A DNA stretch of 64,000 bases from Glycomyces artemisiae (GTDB lineage: Bacteria; Actinomycetota; Actinomycetes; Mycobacteriales; Micromonosporaceae). The DNA is taken from the NCBI RefSeq assembly GCF_003002955.1, contig NZ_PVTJ01000001.1, forward strand, positions 744,001 through 808,000, given 5' to 3'. Made by a program: the position numbers and the translations under genes. Shown here piece by piece: positions 20,483 to 28,196 of the stretch (the first letter of the stretch is position 1; each line of letters opens with the position of its first letter). The notes beneath the pieces are model-generated. The model had not been told where the DNA came from. It saw only the letters and a list, made by a program, of their open reading frames with translations, and did no database searches.

Positions 20483-22816
20483 TCACTTCGCCAGCCCCGC
20501 GCGGCGCAGCGCCTCGGCCATCGCGCTCTCGGGCGCGGCCTGGCGGCCCCCGCCCTGGCGCGGCTGCTGGCGTCCGCCGCCCTTGCCGCCCTTGGCGTTC
20601 CTGTCCCCGCCCTGACGCCGCCGGTCCTGGCCGCCGCCCGCCTCGGGCTCGTCCTCCAGGCGCATCGTCAGCGAGATGCGCTGGCGCTGGAGGTCCACGG
20701 ACAGGACCTTGACCTTGACGACGTCGCCGGGCTTGACGATCTCGCGCGGGTCCTCGACGTAGCGGTTCGCGAGCGCCGAGATGTGCACGAGGCCGTCCTG
20801 GTGGACGCCGATGTCGACGAACGCGCCGAACGCGGCGACGTTCGTGACGGCCCCTTCGAGGAGCATCCCCGGCTTGAGGTCGGCGACCTTCTCGACGCCC
20901 TCCTTGAACGCGGCGGCCTTGAACTCGGGCCGCGGGTCGCGGCCGGGCTTCTCCAGCTCCGCGAGGATGTCGGTCACCGTGGGCACGCCGAAGCGGTCGT
21001 CGGCGAAGTCCCCGGGCTTGAGCTTGCGGAGCGTCTTCGCGTCGCCGACGATCCCGGCGACCGAGACCCCGGTGGCCGCGATGATCCGCTCCACGACCGG
21101 GTACGCCTCGGGGTGGACCGCGGACACGTCGAGCGGGTTGTCCCCGCCCGGCACCCGCAGGAACCCGGCGGCCTGCTCGAACGCCTTGGGGCCCAAGCGG
21201 GGCACGTTCAGCAGGCCCTTGCGGTCGGCGAAGCGGCCGTGCTCGTCGCGGTAGGCCACGATGTTCGCGGCCACGGACTCGCTCAGCCCCGACACCTGCG
21301 ACAGCAGCGGCACCGACGCGGTATTCAGGTCCACGCCGACGGCGTTCACGGCGTCCTCGACGACCGCTTCGAGCGAGCGCGTGAGCTTCGACTCGGTGAG
21401 GTCGTGCTGGTACTGGCCGACGCCGATGTGCTTGGGCTCGATCTTGACGAGCTCGGCGAGCGGGTCCTGGAGCCGGCGGGCGATCGAGACGGCGCCGCGC
21501 AGCGACACGTCCATGCCCGGGAGCTCCTTGGTGGCGTACGCGGACGCCGAGTAGATCGACGCGCCCGCCTCGGAGACGACGATCTTCGCGATGTCCGCGG
21601 TCCCCGCGAACGCCTTCACGAGGTCGGCGGCGAGCCGGTCGGTCTCGCGGGAGGCGGTGCCGTTGCCGATGGCGATGAGCTGCACGCCGTGCTTCTTGAC
21701 GAGCGCGCCGAGCACGGCCAGGGAGTCGTCCCAGCGGTTCTGCGGCTGGTGCGGGTAGATCGCGGTGGTGTCGAGGACCTTCCCGGTGGCGTCGACCACG
21801 GCGACCTTGACGCCGGTGCGGTAGCCCGGGTCCAGGCCCATGACGGCCTTCGGCCCGGCCGGGGCGGCGAGGAGCAGGTCCTTGAGGTTCGCGGCGAAGA
21901 CCTTCACGGCCTCGTCCTCGGCCTGCTGCCACAGCCGCATCCGCAGGTCCACGCCGAGCTTGACGAGGATGCGGGTGCGCCAGGCCCACGAGACGGTCTT
22001 GGCGAGCCACGCGTCCGCGGGCCGCCCTTCGTCCCTGATCCCGAACTTCGCGGCGATCACGGCCTCGCAGTCGGCCCCGTCGGCCTCGGCCTCGCCCGGC
22101 TCCAGCGCGAGCGAGAGCGCCTCCTCCTTCTCGCCGCGGAACAGCGCGAGCACCCGGTGCGAGGGGAGCGTGGTGAACGTCTCGGCGAAGTCGAAGTAGT
22201 CGGAGAACTTCGCGCCCTTCTCCTCGGCCCCGTCGCGGACCTTCGCGACCACGCGTCCCTTGCGCCACATGCGTTCACGCAGGTCGCCGATGAGGTCGGC
22301 GTCCTCGGAGAACCGCTCGGTGAGGATCGCGCGGGCCCCGGCGAGCGCGGCGGCCGCGTCGGCGACCTCCTTCTCCGGGTTGAGGAACGCCGCGGCGGCG
22401 GCCTCGGGGTCCTGTGAGGGATCACTCAGCAGGAGGTCGGCGAGCGGCTCCAGCCCGGCCTCGCGGGCGATCTGGGCCTTGGTGCGGCGCTTGACCTTGA
22501 AGGGCGCGTAGAGGTCTTCGAGCCGCGCCTTCGTGTCGGCGACGTCGATCTGCGCGGCCAGCGCCTCGGTGAGCTTGCCCTGCTCGCCGATCGATTCGAG
22601 CACCGCTTTGCGCCGGGCCTCCAGCTCCCGCAGGTACCCCAGGCGCTCTTCGAGGGAGCGGAGCTGCTCGTCGGAGAGGCCCCCGGTGGCCTCCTTGCGG
22701 TACCGGGCGATGAACGGGACGGTGGAGCCGTCGTCGAGGAGCGCGACGGCCGAGCGGACTTGGTGGGCGCCGACCGAGAGTTCTTCGGCGATGCGTTGAT
22801 CGATAGCTTGAGCCAC
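20483..22816 (-). CDS. tex: Tex-family RNA-binding transcription accessory protein
   Basis: Tex is a conserved cytoplasmic nucleic-acid-binding protein, related to eukaryotic Spt6, that affects transcription. The N-terminal helical part (AQAIDQRIAEELSVGAHQVRSAV, then VPFIARYRKEATGGLSDEQ), the YqgF-like RNase fold (VMGLDPGYRTGVKVAVVD), the helix-hairpin-helix region (GLSESVAANIVAYRDEHGRF) and a C-terminal S1 domain (VTNVAAFGAFVDIGVHQDGLVHIS) are all present. A short Gly/Gln/Arg-rich tail follows. The GTG start at 22816 gives 777 residues, as expected, but has no Shine-Dalgarno sequence. The in-frame region further upstream runs across tRNA genes and is not coding. Confidence 0.93.
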   Translation of the reverse strand: MAQAIDQRIAEELSVGAHQVRSAVALLDDGSTVPFIARYRKEATGGLSDEQLRSLEERLGYLRELEARRKAVLESIGEQGKLTEALAAQIDVADTKARLEDLYAPFKVKRRTKAQIAREAGLEPLADLLLSDPSQDPEAAAAAFLNPEKEVADAAAALAGARAILTERFSEDADLIGDLRERMWRKGRVVAKVRDGAEEKGAKFSDYFDFAETFTTLPSHRVLALFRGEKEEALSLALEPGEAEADGADCEAVIAAKFGIRDEGRPADAWLAKTVSWAWRTRILVKLGVDLRMRLWQQAEDEAVKVFAANLKDLLLAAPAGPKAVMGLDPGYRTGVKVAVVDATGKVLDTTAIYPHQPQNRWDDSLAVLGALVKKHGVQLIAIGNGTASRETDRLAADLVKAFAGTADIAKIVVSEAGASIYSASAYATKELPGMDVSLRGAVSIARRLQDPLAELVKIEPKHIGVGQYQHDLTESKLTRSLEAVVEDAVNAVGVDLNTASVPLLSQVSGLSESVAANIVAYRDEHGRFADRKGLLNVPRLGPKAFEQAAGFLRVPGGDNPLDVSAVHPEAYPVVERIIAATGVSVAGIVGDAKTLRKLKPGDFADDRFGVPTVTDILAELEKPGRDPRPEFKAAAFKEGVEKVADLKPGMLLEGAVTNVAAFGAFVDIGVHQDGLVHISALANRYVEDPREIVKPGDVVKVKVLSVDLQRQRISLTMRLEDEPEAGGGQDRRRQGGDRNAKGGKGGGRQQPRQGGGRQAAPESAMAEALRRAGLAK

Positions 22817-22878
22817 GGGAGGATTCTGCCAGAGCGCTGCGACAACACCGGGGAGAGCCGCAAGCCCCGACCCCCCGG

Positions 22879-22907
22879 TGGACGCTTCCGGACGGGTTGG
22901 GTAAAGT
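22879..22907 (+). promoter_or_regulatory. Possible promoter of the tRNA-Gly-Val-Cys cluster
   Basis: TGGACG (22879-22884) and TAAAGT (22902-22907) are separated by 17 nt, in the geometry of a vegetative sigma factor promoter, about 45 nt before the first tRNA. The match to consensus is moderate. Confidence 0.4.
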
Positions 22908-22952
22908 TCTATCCCGTCGCCGGGGGAACGGAAACAAACTCCTGGAAGACAT

Positions 22953-23025
22953 GCGGACGTAGCGCAGTTGGTAGCGCGACACCTTGCCAAGGTGTAGGTC
23001 GCCGGTTCGATCCCGGTCGTCCGCT
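22953..23025 (+). tRNA. tRNA-Gly (GCC)
   Basis: A 73-nt cloverleaf. Acceptor GCGGACG pairs with CGTCCGC, the D stem is GCGC/GCGC, the anticodon arm ACACC-TTGCCAA-GGTGT reads GCC, and the T arm is GCCGG-TTCGATC-CCGGT. CCA is not encoded. An identical copy lies at 45694-45766, and an expanded variant at 45832-45928. Confidence 0.97.
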
Positions 23026-23049
23026 CGGAGCTCGAAAGAGCGCTGTCCC

Positions 23050-23121
23050 GGACGATTAGCTCAGCGGGAGAGCACTCCCCTGACACGGGAGAGGTCACTG
23101 GTTCAATCCCAGTATCGTCCA
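23050..23121 (+). tRNA. tRNA-Val (GAC)
   Basis: A 72-nt cloverleaf with acceptor GGACGAT/ATCGTCC, anticodon arm CTCCC-CTGACAC-GGGAG with anticodon GAC, and T loop TTCAATC. It lies 24 nt after tRNA-Gly and is probably co-transcribed with it. Confidence 0.96.
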
Positions 23122-23132
23122 CCGAAGTGAAA

Positions 23133-23160
23133 GGCCCAGGTTCGCAAGGCCTGGGTCTTT
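23133..23160 (+). terminator. Hairpin after tRNA-Val
   Basis: GGCCCAGG (23133-23140) pairs with CCTGGGTC (23150-23157), with one G-T wobble, and is followed by a TTTT tract. It may be a partial terminator or a processing hairpin inside the tRNA cluster. Confidence 0.6.
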
Positions 23161-23170
23161 TCCACACCAG

Positions 23171-23241
23171 GGTGGGTTGTCCGAGCGGTTAGGTAACGGC
23201 CTGCAAAGCCGTGCACACGGGTTCGAATCCCGTACCCACCT
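23171..23241 (+). tRNA. tRNA-Cys (GCA)
   Basis: A 71-nt cloverleaf with acceptor GGTGGGT/ACCCACC, anticodon arm ACGGC-CTGCAAA-GCCGT with anticodon GCA, and T arm CACGGGTTCGAATCCCGT. It is the third tRNA of the cluster. Confidence 0.96.
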
Positions 23242-23265
23242 CCATCGAATGAACATCGAGGAACG

Positions 23266-23289
23266 AAGCCCGGGCGACCGGGCTTTTTC
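23266..23289 (+). terminator. Terminator of the tRNA cluster
   Basis: AAGCCCGG (23266-23273), a GCGA loop and CCGGGCTT (23278-23285) are followed by TTT. This is a classical rho-independent structure ending the Gly-Val-Cys transcript. Confidence 0.85.
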
Positions 23290-23403
23290 CTTACCCTCCC
23301 GCTTCTGCATCAATTCCGCATACCCCCATTCTCTTTCGTCCTCTGGAAGCCCGTTTTGGGGCCGTTGCCCGGGCACGCGCTTGCGGCCGGGCGCGGAGAT
23401 TTA

Positions 23404-23432
23404 TTGACATCACTGCCCGTCGGAATTAAGCT
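23404..23432 (+). promoter_or_regulatory. Consensus-like promoter of the first sugar-import operon
   Basis: TTGACA (23404-23409) and TAAGCT (23427-23432) are spaced by exactly 17 nt, with a start expected near 23439. The region is visibly more AT-rich than its surroundings. It lies 100 nt upstream of the binding-protein gene at 23532. Confidence 0.7.
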
Positions 23433-23454
23433 CTGGAAATTATCGGTAAAGGCT

Positions 23455-23467
23455 CCGAAAGTTTCGG
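23455..23467 (+). promoter_or_regulatory. Perfect palindrome, candidate operator of the first import operon
   Basis: CCGAAAGTTTCGG is a perfect inverted repeat with a single central base, about 16 nt after the predicted transcription start. CGAAA-N-TTTCG-like sites are typical of LacI/ROK-type sugar regulators in actinomycetes. No regulator gene lies next to it. Confidence 0.5.
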
Positions 23468-23531
23468 TCGAGGCGGTCGTGTGATCGTGCGCATTCGGTC
23501 GGAAACCGGGCCGTTCTCAAGGAGGAGACAC

Positions 23532-25211
23532 ATGTCGGACGTGTACGGGCGAACGCCCTTCAAGGCGACCCGCCGCGGACTCATCGGGTTCTCGGTGGCC
23601 GCCACGGGTGCGATGGCGCTCGCGGCGTGCAGCGACGACGGCGACGCCGAAGTGGACCTCGACGCCCAGTCCAAGGGCGCGATGGACGACTTCAAGGCGG
23701 ACACGCAGTTCAAAGCGACCGAGCCGTTCACCCTGTCGCTGCTGTGGACCGAGTGGCCGGACCTGCCGGTGACCGATACCTGGACCTTCTTCGACGAGAT
23801 CGAGAAGCGCACCAACGTCAAGTTCGAGCTGACCACCATCCCCTTCAGCGACGCGGTCGAGAAGCGCAGCCTGCTGCTCAGTGCGGGCGACGCCCCTTCG
23901 ATCATCCCGCTCGTGTACACCGGCGAGGAGGACTCGTTCGTGTCCTCCGGTGCGATCGTGCCGATGAGCGACTACGTCGAGCACATGCCGAACTTCCAGA
24001 AGTACGTGGAGGAGTGGGACCTCGGCGGCATGATCGACAACCTCAAGCAGGCCGACGGCAAGTACTACATGCTGCCGGGCCTCCAGGAGGTCTCGGTCCC
24101 GGTGTTCACGCTCGTGATCCGCAAGGACGTCTTCGAGTCCGTCGCCGGGGGCATCCCCGAGACCTGGGACGAGATGCGCGAGGCGCTCGTCAAGATCAAG
24201 GCCGCCTACCCCGACTCGTACCCGCTCGCCGACGGCTTCGAGGCCGCGTCGATGCTCAACTACGCCGCGCACGCCTTCGGCGCGCAGGCCGGCTGGGGCT
24301 TCGGCGACGGCATGATGGACGACGGCAACGGCGGCCTCCAGTACACGGCGGTCTCCGAGGGCTACAAGCAGATGGTCGAGTACTTCCGCGGCCTCGTCGC
24401 CGACGGCCTGCTCGACACCGACTCGCTCACCGCCGCGAACGACGGCTCCGGCGGCGGCAGCGTCGCCGAGAAGTTCGCCAACGAGCTCGTGTTCGCCGCG
24501 TCGGGTTCGAGCGGCACCGCGATCGAGTTCGCGCAGGCCCTGAACGAGACGGTCGGCGAGGGCAACTACGAGGTCCTCCAGATCGCCCCGCCCGGCGGCC
24601 CCGCCGGGCAGGTCGTCGAGCCGCGGAACTTCTGGAACGGCTTCATGCTCAACGCCGAGGCCGCGGAGTCCGAGTACTTCCTCGCGACCCTCCAGTTCCT
24701 CGACTGGCTCTACTACAACCCCGAGGCGCGCGAGCTCATCCGCTGGGGCGTCCTCGACGAGACCTACACGAAGGACGCCGACGGCAAGATCACCCTCAAG
24801 CCGGAGTTCTCCCTCGACGCGTACAACATCAACCCGGGCGCGCCCACGGACATCCAGGCGGACCTCGGCTGGTCGAACTCGGTGTTCGCCGACTCGACCG
24901 AGGCCCGCTCCCTCAAGGAGTCCTACAACACGCCCACGTTCGTCGAGTACATCGACTCCGTGCTCTCCACGCGCACCCCGCGCGACCCCAACCCGCCCGC
25001 GCCCCTCGACGAGATGGAGCTGGAGCAGGCCTCGCTCCTCGCCACCCCGCTGAAGGACACCGTGGACACCAACACGCTGCGCTTCATCATGGGCGAGCGC
25101 GACATCGCCGAATGGGACGACTACGTCGCCGAGCTCGAAGCGCAGGGCCTCCAGCAGTACGTCGACCTCGTCAACGGGGCCCGGACCCGCTTCGAGGAGG
25201 AGAACTCCTGA
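23532..25211 (+). CDS. Extracellular solute-binding lipoprotein of an oligosaccharide ABC importer (LplA type)
   Basis: This is the substrate-capturing lipoprotein of a carbohydrate importer. The N-terminus carries a Tat-like twin arginine (R14-R15-GLIGF) and a lipobox ending LAAC33, so the mature protein is probably exported folded and lipid-anchored. The 559-residue length and the sequence pattern (TLSLLWTEWPDLPV, TFFDEIEKRTNVKFELTTIPF, YYMLPGLQEV) match the large binding proteins of the LplA/YtcQ group that feed complex pectin or uronate oligosaccharides to paired permeases. A strong AAGGAGGAG precedes the ATG at 23532. Two permease genes follow at once. Exact ligand unknown; a rhamnogalacturonan fragment is inferred from the locus. 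Confidence 0.93.
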   Translation: MSDVYGRTPFKATRRGLIGFSVAATGAMALAACSDDGDAEVDLDAQSKGAMDDFKADTQFKATEPFTLSLLWTEWPDLPVTDTWTFFDEIEKRTNVKFELTTIPFSDAVEKRSLLLSAGDAPSIIPLVYTGEEDSFVSSGAIVPMSDYVEHMPNFQKYVEEWDLGGMIDNLKQADGKYYMLPGLQEVSVPVFTLVIRKDVFESVAGGIPETWDEMREALVKIKAAYPDSYPLADGFEAASMLNYAAHAFGAQAGWGFGDGMMDDGNGGLQYTAVSEGYKQMVEYFRGLVADGLLDTDSLTAANDGSGGGSVAEKFANELVFAASGSSGTAIEFAQALNETVGEGNYEVLQIAPPGGPAGQVVEPRNFWNGFMLNAEAAESEYFLATLQFLDWLYYNPEARELIRWGVLDETYTKDADGKITLKPEFSLDAYNINPGAPTDIQADLGWSNSVFADSTEARSLKESYNTPTFVEYIDSVLSTRTPRDPNPPAPLDEMELEQASLLATPLKDTVDTNTLRFIMGERDIAEWDDYVAELEAQGLQQYVDLVNGARTRFEEENS

Positions 25212-25258
25212 TCCGCCCGCCGGGGCCCCTGGCCCCGGCGCCGATCGGAGGTGCACGC

Positions 25259-26233
25259 ATGACCCTCACCAGCACCGAGCGGCCGGCCGCAGCGCCCGCC
25301 GCGCCCCCGCCGCCGCGGCGCCGCAAGCGCCGCCAGACCTGGCGCGAGGCCTTCCGCCGCGACTGGCAGCTCTACAGCCTCGCGCTCCTGCCCCTGATCT
25401 TCTTCGCGATCTTCAAGTACGGCCCCATGGTCGGCAACGTCATCGCGTTCCGGAGGTTCCGCCCCGGCGGCAGCATCTTCGGCGACGAGTGGGTCGGGTT
25501 CCGCTACATCGAGATGTTCATCAACGACCCCTCGTTCTGGCACGTCTTCACGAACACCGCGATCCTCGGCGGCCTGACCCTGGTGGTCTGCTTCCCGCTG
25601 CCGATCATCCTGGCGCTGCTGCTCAACGAGGTCCGGAAGCGGCACTTCAAGAAGATCGTCCAGTCGATCTCCTACCTGCCGCACTTCCTGTCGGTGGTCA
25701 TCGTCGTCGGCATGCTCATGCAGCTGCTGTCGCTCCAGGGCACCGTCAACCAGATCATCGGCGCGTTCGGCGGCGAGGGCATCCCGTTCCTCCAGCGGCC
25801 CGAGTGGTTCCGCGCCGTCTACGTCGGGTCGGAGGTGTGGCAGACCGTCGGCTGGGGCACGATCCTCTACCTCGCGGCCCTCACCTCCGTCGACGACTCG
25901 CTGTACGAGGCCGCGCGCATCGACGGCGCGGGCCGGTGGCGCCAGACCTGGCACGTGACCCTCCCGGGCATCCGCCCGACGATGATCACGCTGCTGATCC
26001 TCAACATCGGCACGTTCCTCAACGTCGGCTTCGAGAAGGTCCTGCTCCTGTACAACCCGCTGACCTACCAGACGGCCGACGTCATCTCGACGTACCTGTA
26101 CCGGGTCGGCCTGGTGTCGAACAATCTCAGTTATGCGGCGGCGATCGGCCTGTTCCAGGCCCTGATCGGCCTCGTGATGGTGCTCTCCGCGAACCTGATC
26201 TCGCGGCGGATGGTGGGGACGAGCCTGTGGTGA
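25259..26233 (+). CDS. ABC importer permease, LplB/YteP type
   Basis: This is the first transmembrane subunit of the importer. It has 324 residues, with a Pro/Arg-rich cytoplasmic tail (about residues 8-30) and six membrane helices. The EAA loop YEAARIDGAGRWRQTWHVTLP contacts the missing ATPase. FKYGPMVGNVIAFRRFRPGGSIFGDEWVGFRY is the typical LplB N-terminal pattern. GGAGG (25247-25251) gives the ATG at 25259. The stop overlaps the next start as GTGA. Confidence 0.95.
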   Translation: MTLTSTERPAAAPAAPPPPRRRKRRQTWREAFRRDWQLYSLALLPLIFFAIFKYGPMVGNVIAFRRFRPGGSIFGDEWVGFRYIEMFINDPSFWHVFTNTAILGGLTLVVCFPLPIILALLLNEVRKRHFKKIVQSISYLPHFLSVVIVVGMLMQLLSLQGTVNQIIGAFGGEGIPFLQRPEWFRAVYVGSEVWQTVGWGTILYLAALTSVDDSLYEAARIDGAGRWRQTWHVTLPGIRPTMITLLILNIGTFLNVGFEKVLLLYNPLTYQTADVISTYLYRVGLVSNNLSYAAAIGLFQALIGLVMVLSANLISRRMVGTSLW

Positions 26234-27153
26234 CGACGAGAATCGACCCCGAGCGGGTCCTCCGGGGGCCCAGCCGCGGCCGCGAGACCCGCGGGACGCG
26301 CGTCTTCGGCGCCTTCAACACCGTGTTCCTGATCCTGCTGTGCGCGCTGATGCTCTACCCGTTCATCACCGTGCTCGCCCAGTCGTTCTCCTCGCCCGGC
26401 GCGATCAACGCCGGCCAGGTGTCGTTCTGGCCCGTCGGCTTCAACACCGACACGTACGCCGCCGTCATGCAGAACGAGACGTTCTGGCGCAACTACGGCA
26501 ACACCGTGCTGTACACCGTCACCGGCACCGCGATCGCGATGGTCCTCACCACGACCTACGCGTTCGTGCTCTCGAAGCCGCACCTGAAGGGCCGCAAGGT
26601 CCTCATCGGCATCGCCGTGTTCACGATGTTCTTCAACGGCGGCCTGGTCCCCAACTACGTGCTCATCTCCTCGCTGGGCATGAAGAACACCATGTGGGCC
26701 ATCGTCCTGCCGGGCGCGATCTCGGTCTTCAACCTGCTGGTCATGAAGTCCTTCTTCGAGAGCCTCCCCAAGGAGCTCGAAGAGGCCGCGCAGATCGACG
26801 GCCTCGGCTGGTACGGGATCTTCGGGCGCATCGTGCTGCCGCTGTCGAAGGCCGTCATCGCCACGATGATCCTGTTCTACTCGGTCGCGTTCTGGAACGA
26901 CTGGTTCGCCGCGTTCCTGTACCTCGACAAGACCGAGCTGTTCCCCGTGACCCTGTTCCTGCGCAACCTCATCGCGGGCGCCTCCACGACCGCGTCCGAG
27001 GGGGCCGCGGCCGCCGGGACCACGACCGCCCTGGTGTCCTCCAACATCCAGGCGGTGACGATGATCCTCACCGTCATCCCGATCCTGTGCATCTACCCGT
27101 TCGTGCAGCGGTTCTTCGTCACGGGCGTCATGCTGGGGTCGGTGAAGGGGTGA
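26230..27153 (+). CDS. ABC importer permease, LplC/YtcP type
   Basis: This is the second transmembrane subunit, with 307 residues and six helices. The EAA motif is LEEAAQIDGLGWYGIFGRIVLPLSKA. The C-terminus ends FFVTGVMLGSVKG, as is usual in this family. Two adjacent GTG starts (26227, 26230) are possible; the overlapping one is given. It is followed by the repeated spacer element and a DUF624 gene. No ATPase gene is linked, so an MsmX/MsmK-like shared ATPase elsewhere in the genome is inferred. Confidence 0.95.
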   Translation: MTTRIDPERVLRGPSRGRETRGTRVFGAFNTVFLILLCALMLYPFITVLAQSFSSPGAINAGQVSFWPVGFNTDTYAAVMQNETFWRNYGNTVLYTVTGTAIAMVLTTTYAFVLSKPHLKGRKVLIGIAVFTMFFNGGLVPNYVLISSLGMKNTMWAIVLPGAISVFNLLVMKSFFESLPKELEEAAQIDGLGWYGIFGRIVLPLSKAVIATMILFYSVAFWNDWFAAFLYLDKTELFPVTLFLRNLIAGASTTASEGAAAAGTTTALVSSNIQAVTMILTVIPILCIYPFVQRFFVTGVMLGSVKG

Positions 27154-27156
27154 TGG

Positions 27157-27223
27157 CCCGCACCCGTCGCCCCGCCCACCGGCTCGCTGCGCTCGCCTCT
27201 CCCCAAAAAGGAGTGAACGCTGA
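27157..27223 (+). repeat. Intergenic spacer element, copy 2 (permease-DUF624)
   Basis: This 67-nt spacer starts CCCGCACCCGTCGCCCCGCC, 3 nt after the permease stop, and ends GGAGTGAACGCTGA, directly before the ATG at 27224. It matches the 12479-12541 element almost base for base at both ends, with variation in the middle (GCTCGCTGCGCTCGC against CTCGCTTCGCTCGC). It supplies the ribosome-binding site of the next gene. Confidence 0.7.
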
Positions 27224-27907
27224 ATGATCCGCACTGACGCCGACGAGGTCGGCCCCGGGACCCTCTCCCGGGCCACCGCCGCGGTCTACCGCTACCTCGT
27301 CCTCGCCGTGTTCCTCGCGGTCGCGGGGCTTCCCACCGTGGCGCTGTGGACGCTTCTCGCGCCCGAGGCCGGGAACGCGGTCCTGTTCGCCGCCGCGCTC
27401 CTGCCCGCCGCGCCCGCCCTCTCGGCGGCCCTGTACGCGCAGCGGGCCTGGGCCGCGGAACCGGACCTGACCCCGGCCCGGCCGCTCCTGCGGGGCCTGC
27501 GGCTCAACCTGCGCGACACCCTCGCGTGGTGGGTCCCGGTGCTCGCGGCGGCGACCGTGCTCGCCGTGAACGTCCTCTTCGCGGGGACCGTGCCCGGCGG
27601 GGCGGTCCTGCGCCCGGTCGGCGCGGTCCTGCTCGTCGCGCTCGCGGTGTGGTCGGGCCACCTGCTGACGGTGACGTCGTTCTTCTCGTTCCGCTTCCGC
27701 GACGTGCTGCGCGTGGCCGCCGCCGAGTTCTTCCTGTCCTGGAAGTCCTCGCTCGGCATCCTCGCGCTCCTCGTCGTCGCGGCGGCCGTCGTCGTCGCCG
27801 GCTCCGAGGCGGTGCTCCTTCTCGTCGGCTGGGCATTCGCCGCCGGCCTGTGGCTCGTCGTCCGCCCGGCCGTCGACGACGTCACGAAGCGGTTCACCCG
27901 ACCTTGA
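27224..27907 (+). CDS. DUF624 (YesL-like) membrane protein, first copy
   Basis: This is a 227-residue protein with about five membrane helices. The DUF624 features are an N-terminal helix after YRYLVLAVFL, a charged loop carrying LRLNLRDTLAWWVP, and a C-terminal DVLRVAAAEFFLSW...VVRPAVDDV region. YesL-like proteins are encoded beside pectin and other complex-sugar importers in Bacillus and actinomycetes, and their role is not known. It is probably the last gene of the first import operon, since a perfect hairpin follows at 27920. Confidence 0.82.
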   Translation: MIRTDADEVGPGTLSRATAAVYRYLVLAVFLAVAGLPTVALWTLLAPEAGNAVLFAAALLPAAPALSAALYAQRAWAAEPDLTPARPLLRGLRLNLRDTLAWWVPVLAAATVLAVNVLFAGTVPGGAVLRPVGAVLLVALAVWSGHLLTVTSFFSFRFRDVLRVAAAEFFLSWKSSLGILALLVVAAAVVVAGSEAVLLLVGWAFAAGLWLVVRPAVDDVTKRFTRP

Positions 27908-27919
27908 CCGGACCCGAAC

Positions 27920-27948
27920 GCGGGCGGGAGGCCATGCCTCCCGCCCGC
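27920..27948 (+). terminator. Hairpin after the first import operon
   Basis: A perfect 13-bp stem (GCGGGCGGGAGGC, 27920-27932, with complement at 27936-27948) has a CAT loop. It has no T tract but lies 12 nt after the stop codon and before a new promoter. Confidence 0.72.
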
Positions 27949-27974
27949 GCCCGCATACCCTCTGCGGCCCGCGG

Positions 27975-27988
27975 TTGAACCGATTCAA
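27975..27988 (+). promoter_or_regulatory. Perfect palindrome TTGAA-N4-TTCAA, upstream copy
   Basis: TTGAACCGATTCAA is a perfect inverted repeat in the intergenic region before the second import operon. A second copy of the same form lies at 28096-28109. The pair straddles the predicted promoter, as expected for a looping or double-site repressor. Confidence 0.55.
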
Positions 27989-28055
27989 GGACGACGCGGC
28001 GGGACGCCTCCACAGTGGTCCGTTTCAGGGCTTTGATGGCGGTACCGGCGCAGTG

Positions 28056-28084
28056 TTGACGTGGAGTTGATCGTTAACTATTGT
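28056..28084 (+). promoter_or_regulatory. Consensus-like promoter of the second import operon
   Basis: TTGACG (28056-28061) and TATTGT (28079-28084) are spaced by 17 nt, in an AT-rich stretch. The start is expected near 28091, just before the downstream palindrome. Confidence 0.65.
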
Positions 28085-28095
28085 GTCAATCACGT

Positions 28096-28109
28096 TTGAA
28101 TCCTTTCAA
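28096..28109 (+). promoter_or_regulatory. Perfect palindrome TTGAA-N4-TTCAA, downstream copy at the transcription start
   Basis: TTGAATCCTTTCAA is a perfect inverted repeat lying 11 nt after the -10 element, at about +6 to +19. A protein bound here would block transcription. The half-site TTGAA is shared with the 27975 copy. The protein that binds is unknown; LacI-family regulators are the usual type. Confidence 0.6.
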
Positions 28110-28196
28110 TAACGTGTGACGGCCGCGCCTCCCTGGCGCGGCACCCCTCGCCGGGCCCCTCGCCCGGACGCATCGACGGAGATGTGGAGTACGCGC

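Noticed and set aside
22817..23167. In-frame extension of tex upstream
   Set aside because: It runs antisense through tRNA-Gly and tRNA-Val. The conserved Tex N-terminus begins at 22816.
22953..23241. tRNA cluster as an integration (att) site
   Set aside because: No integrase and no repeated 3' tRNA fragment flank the cluster or the adjoining pectin locus.
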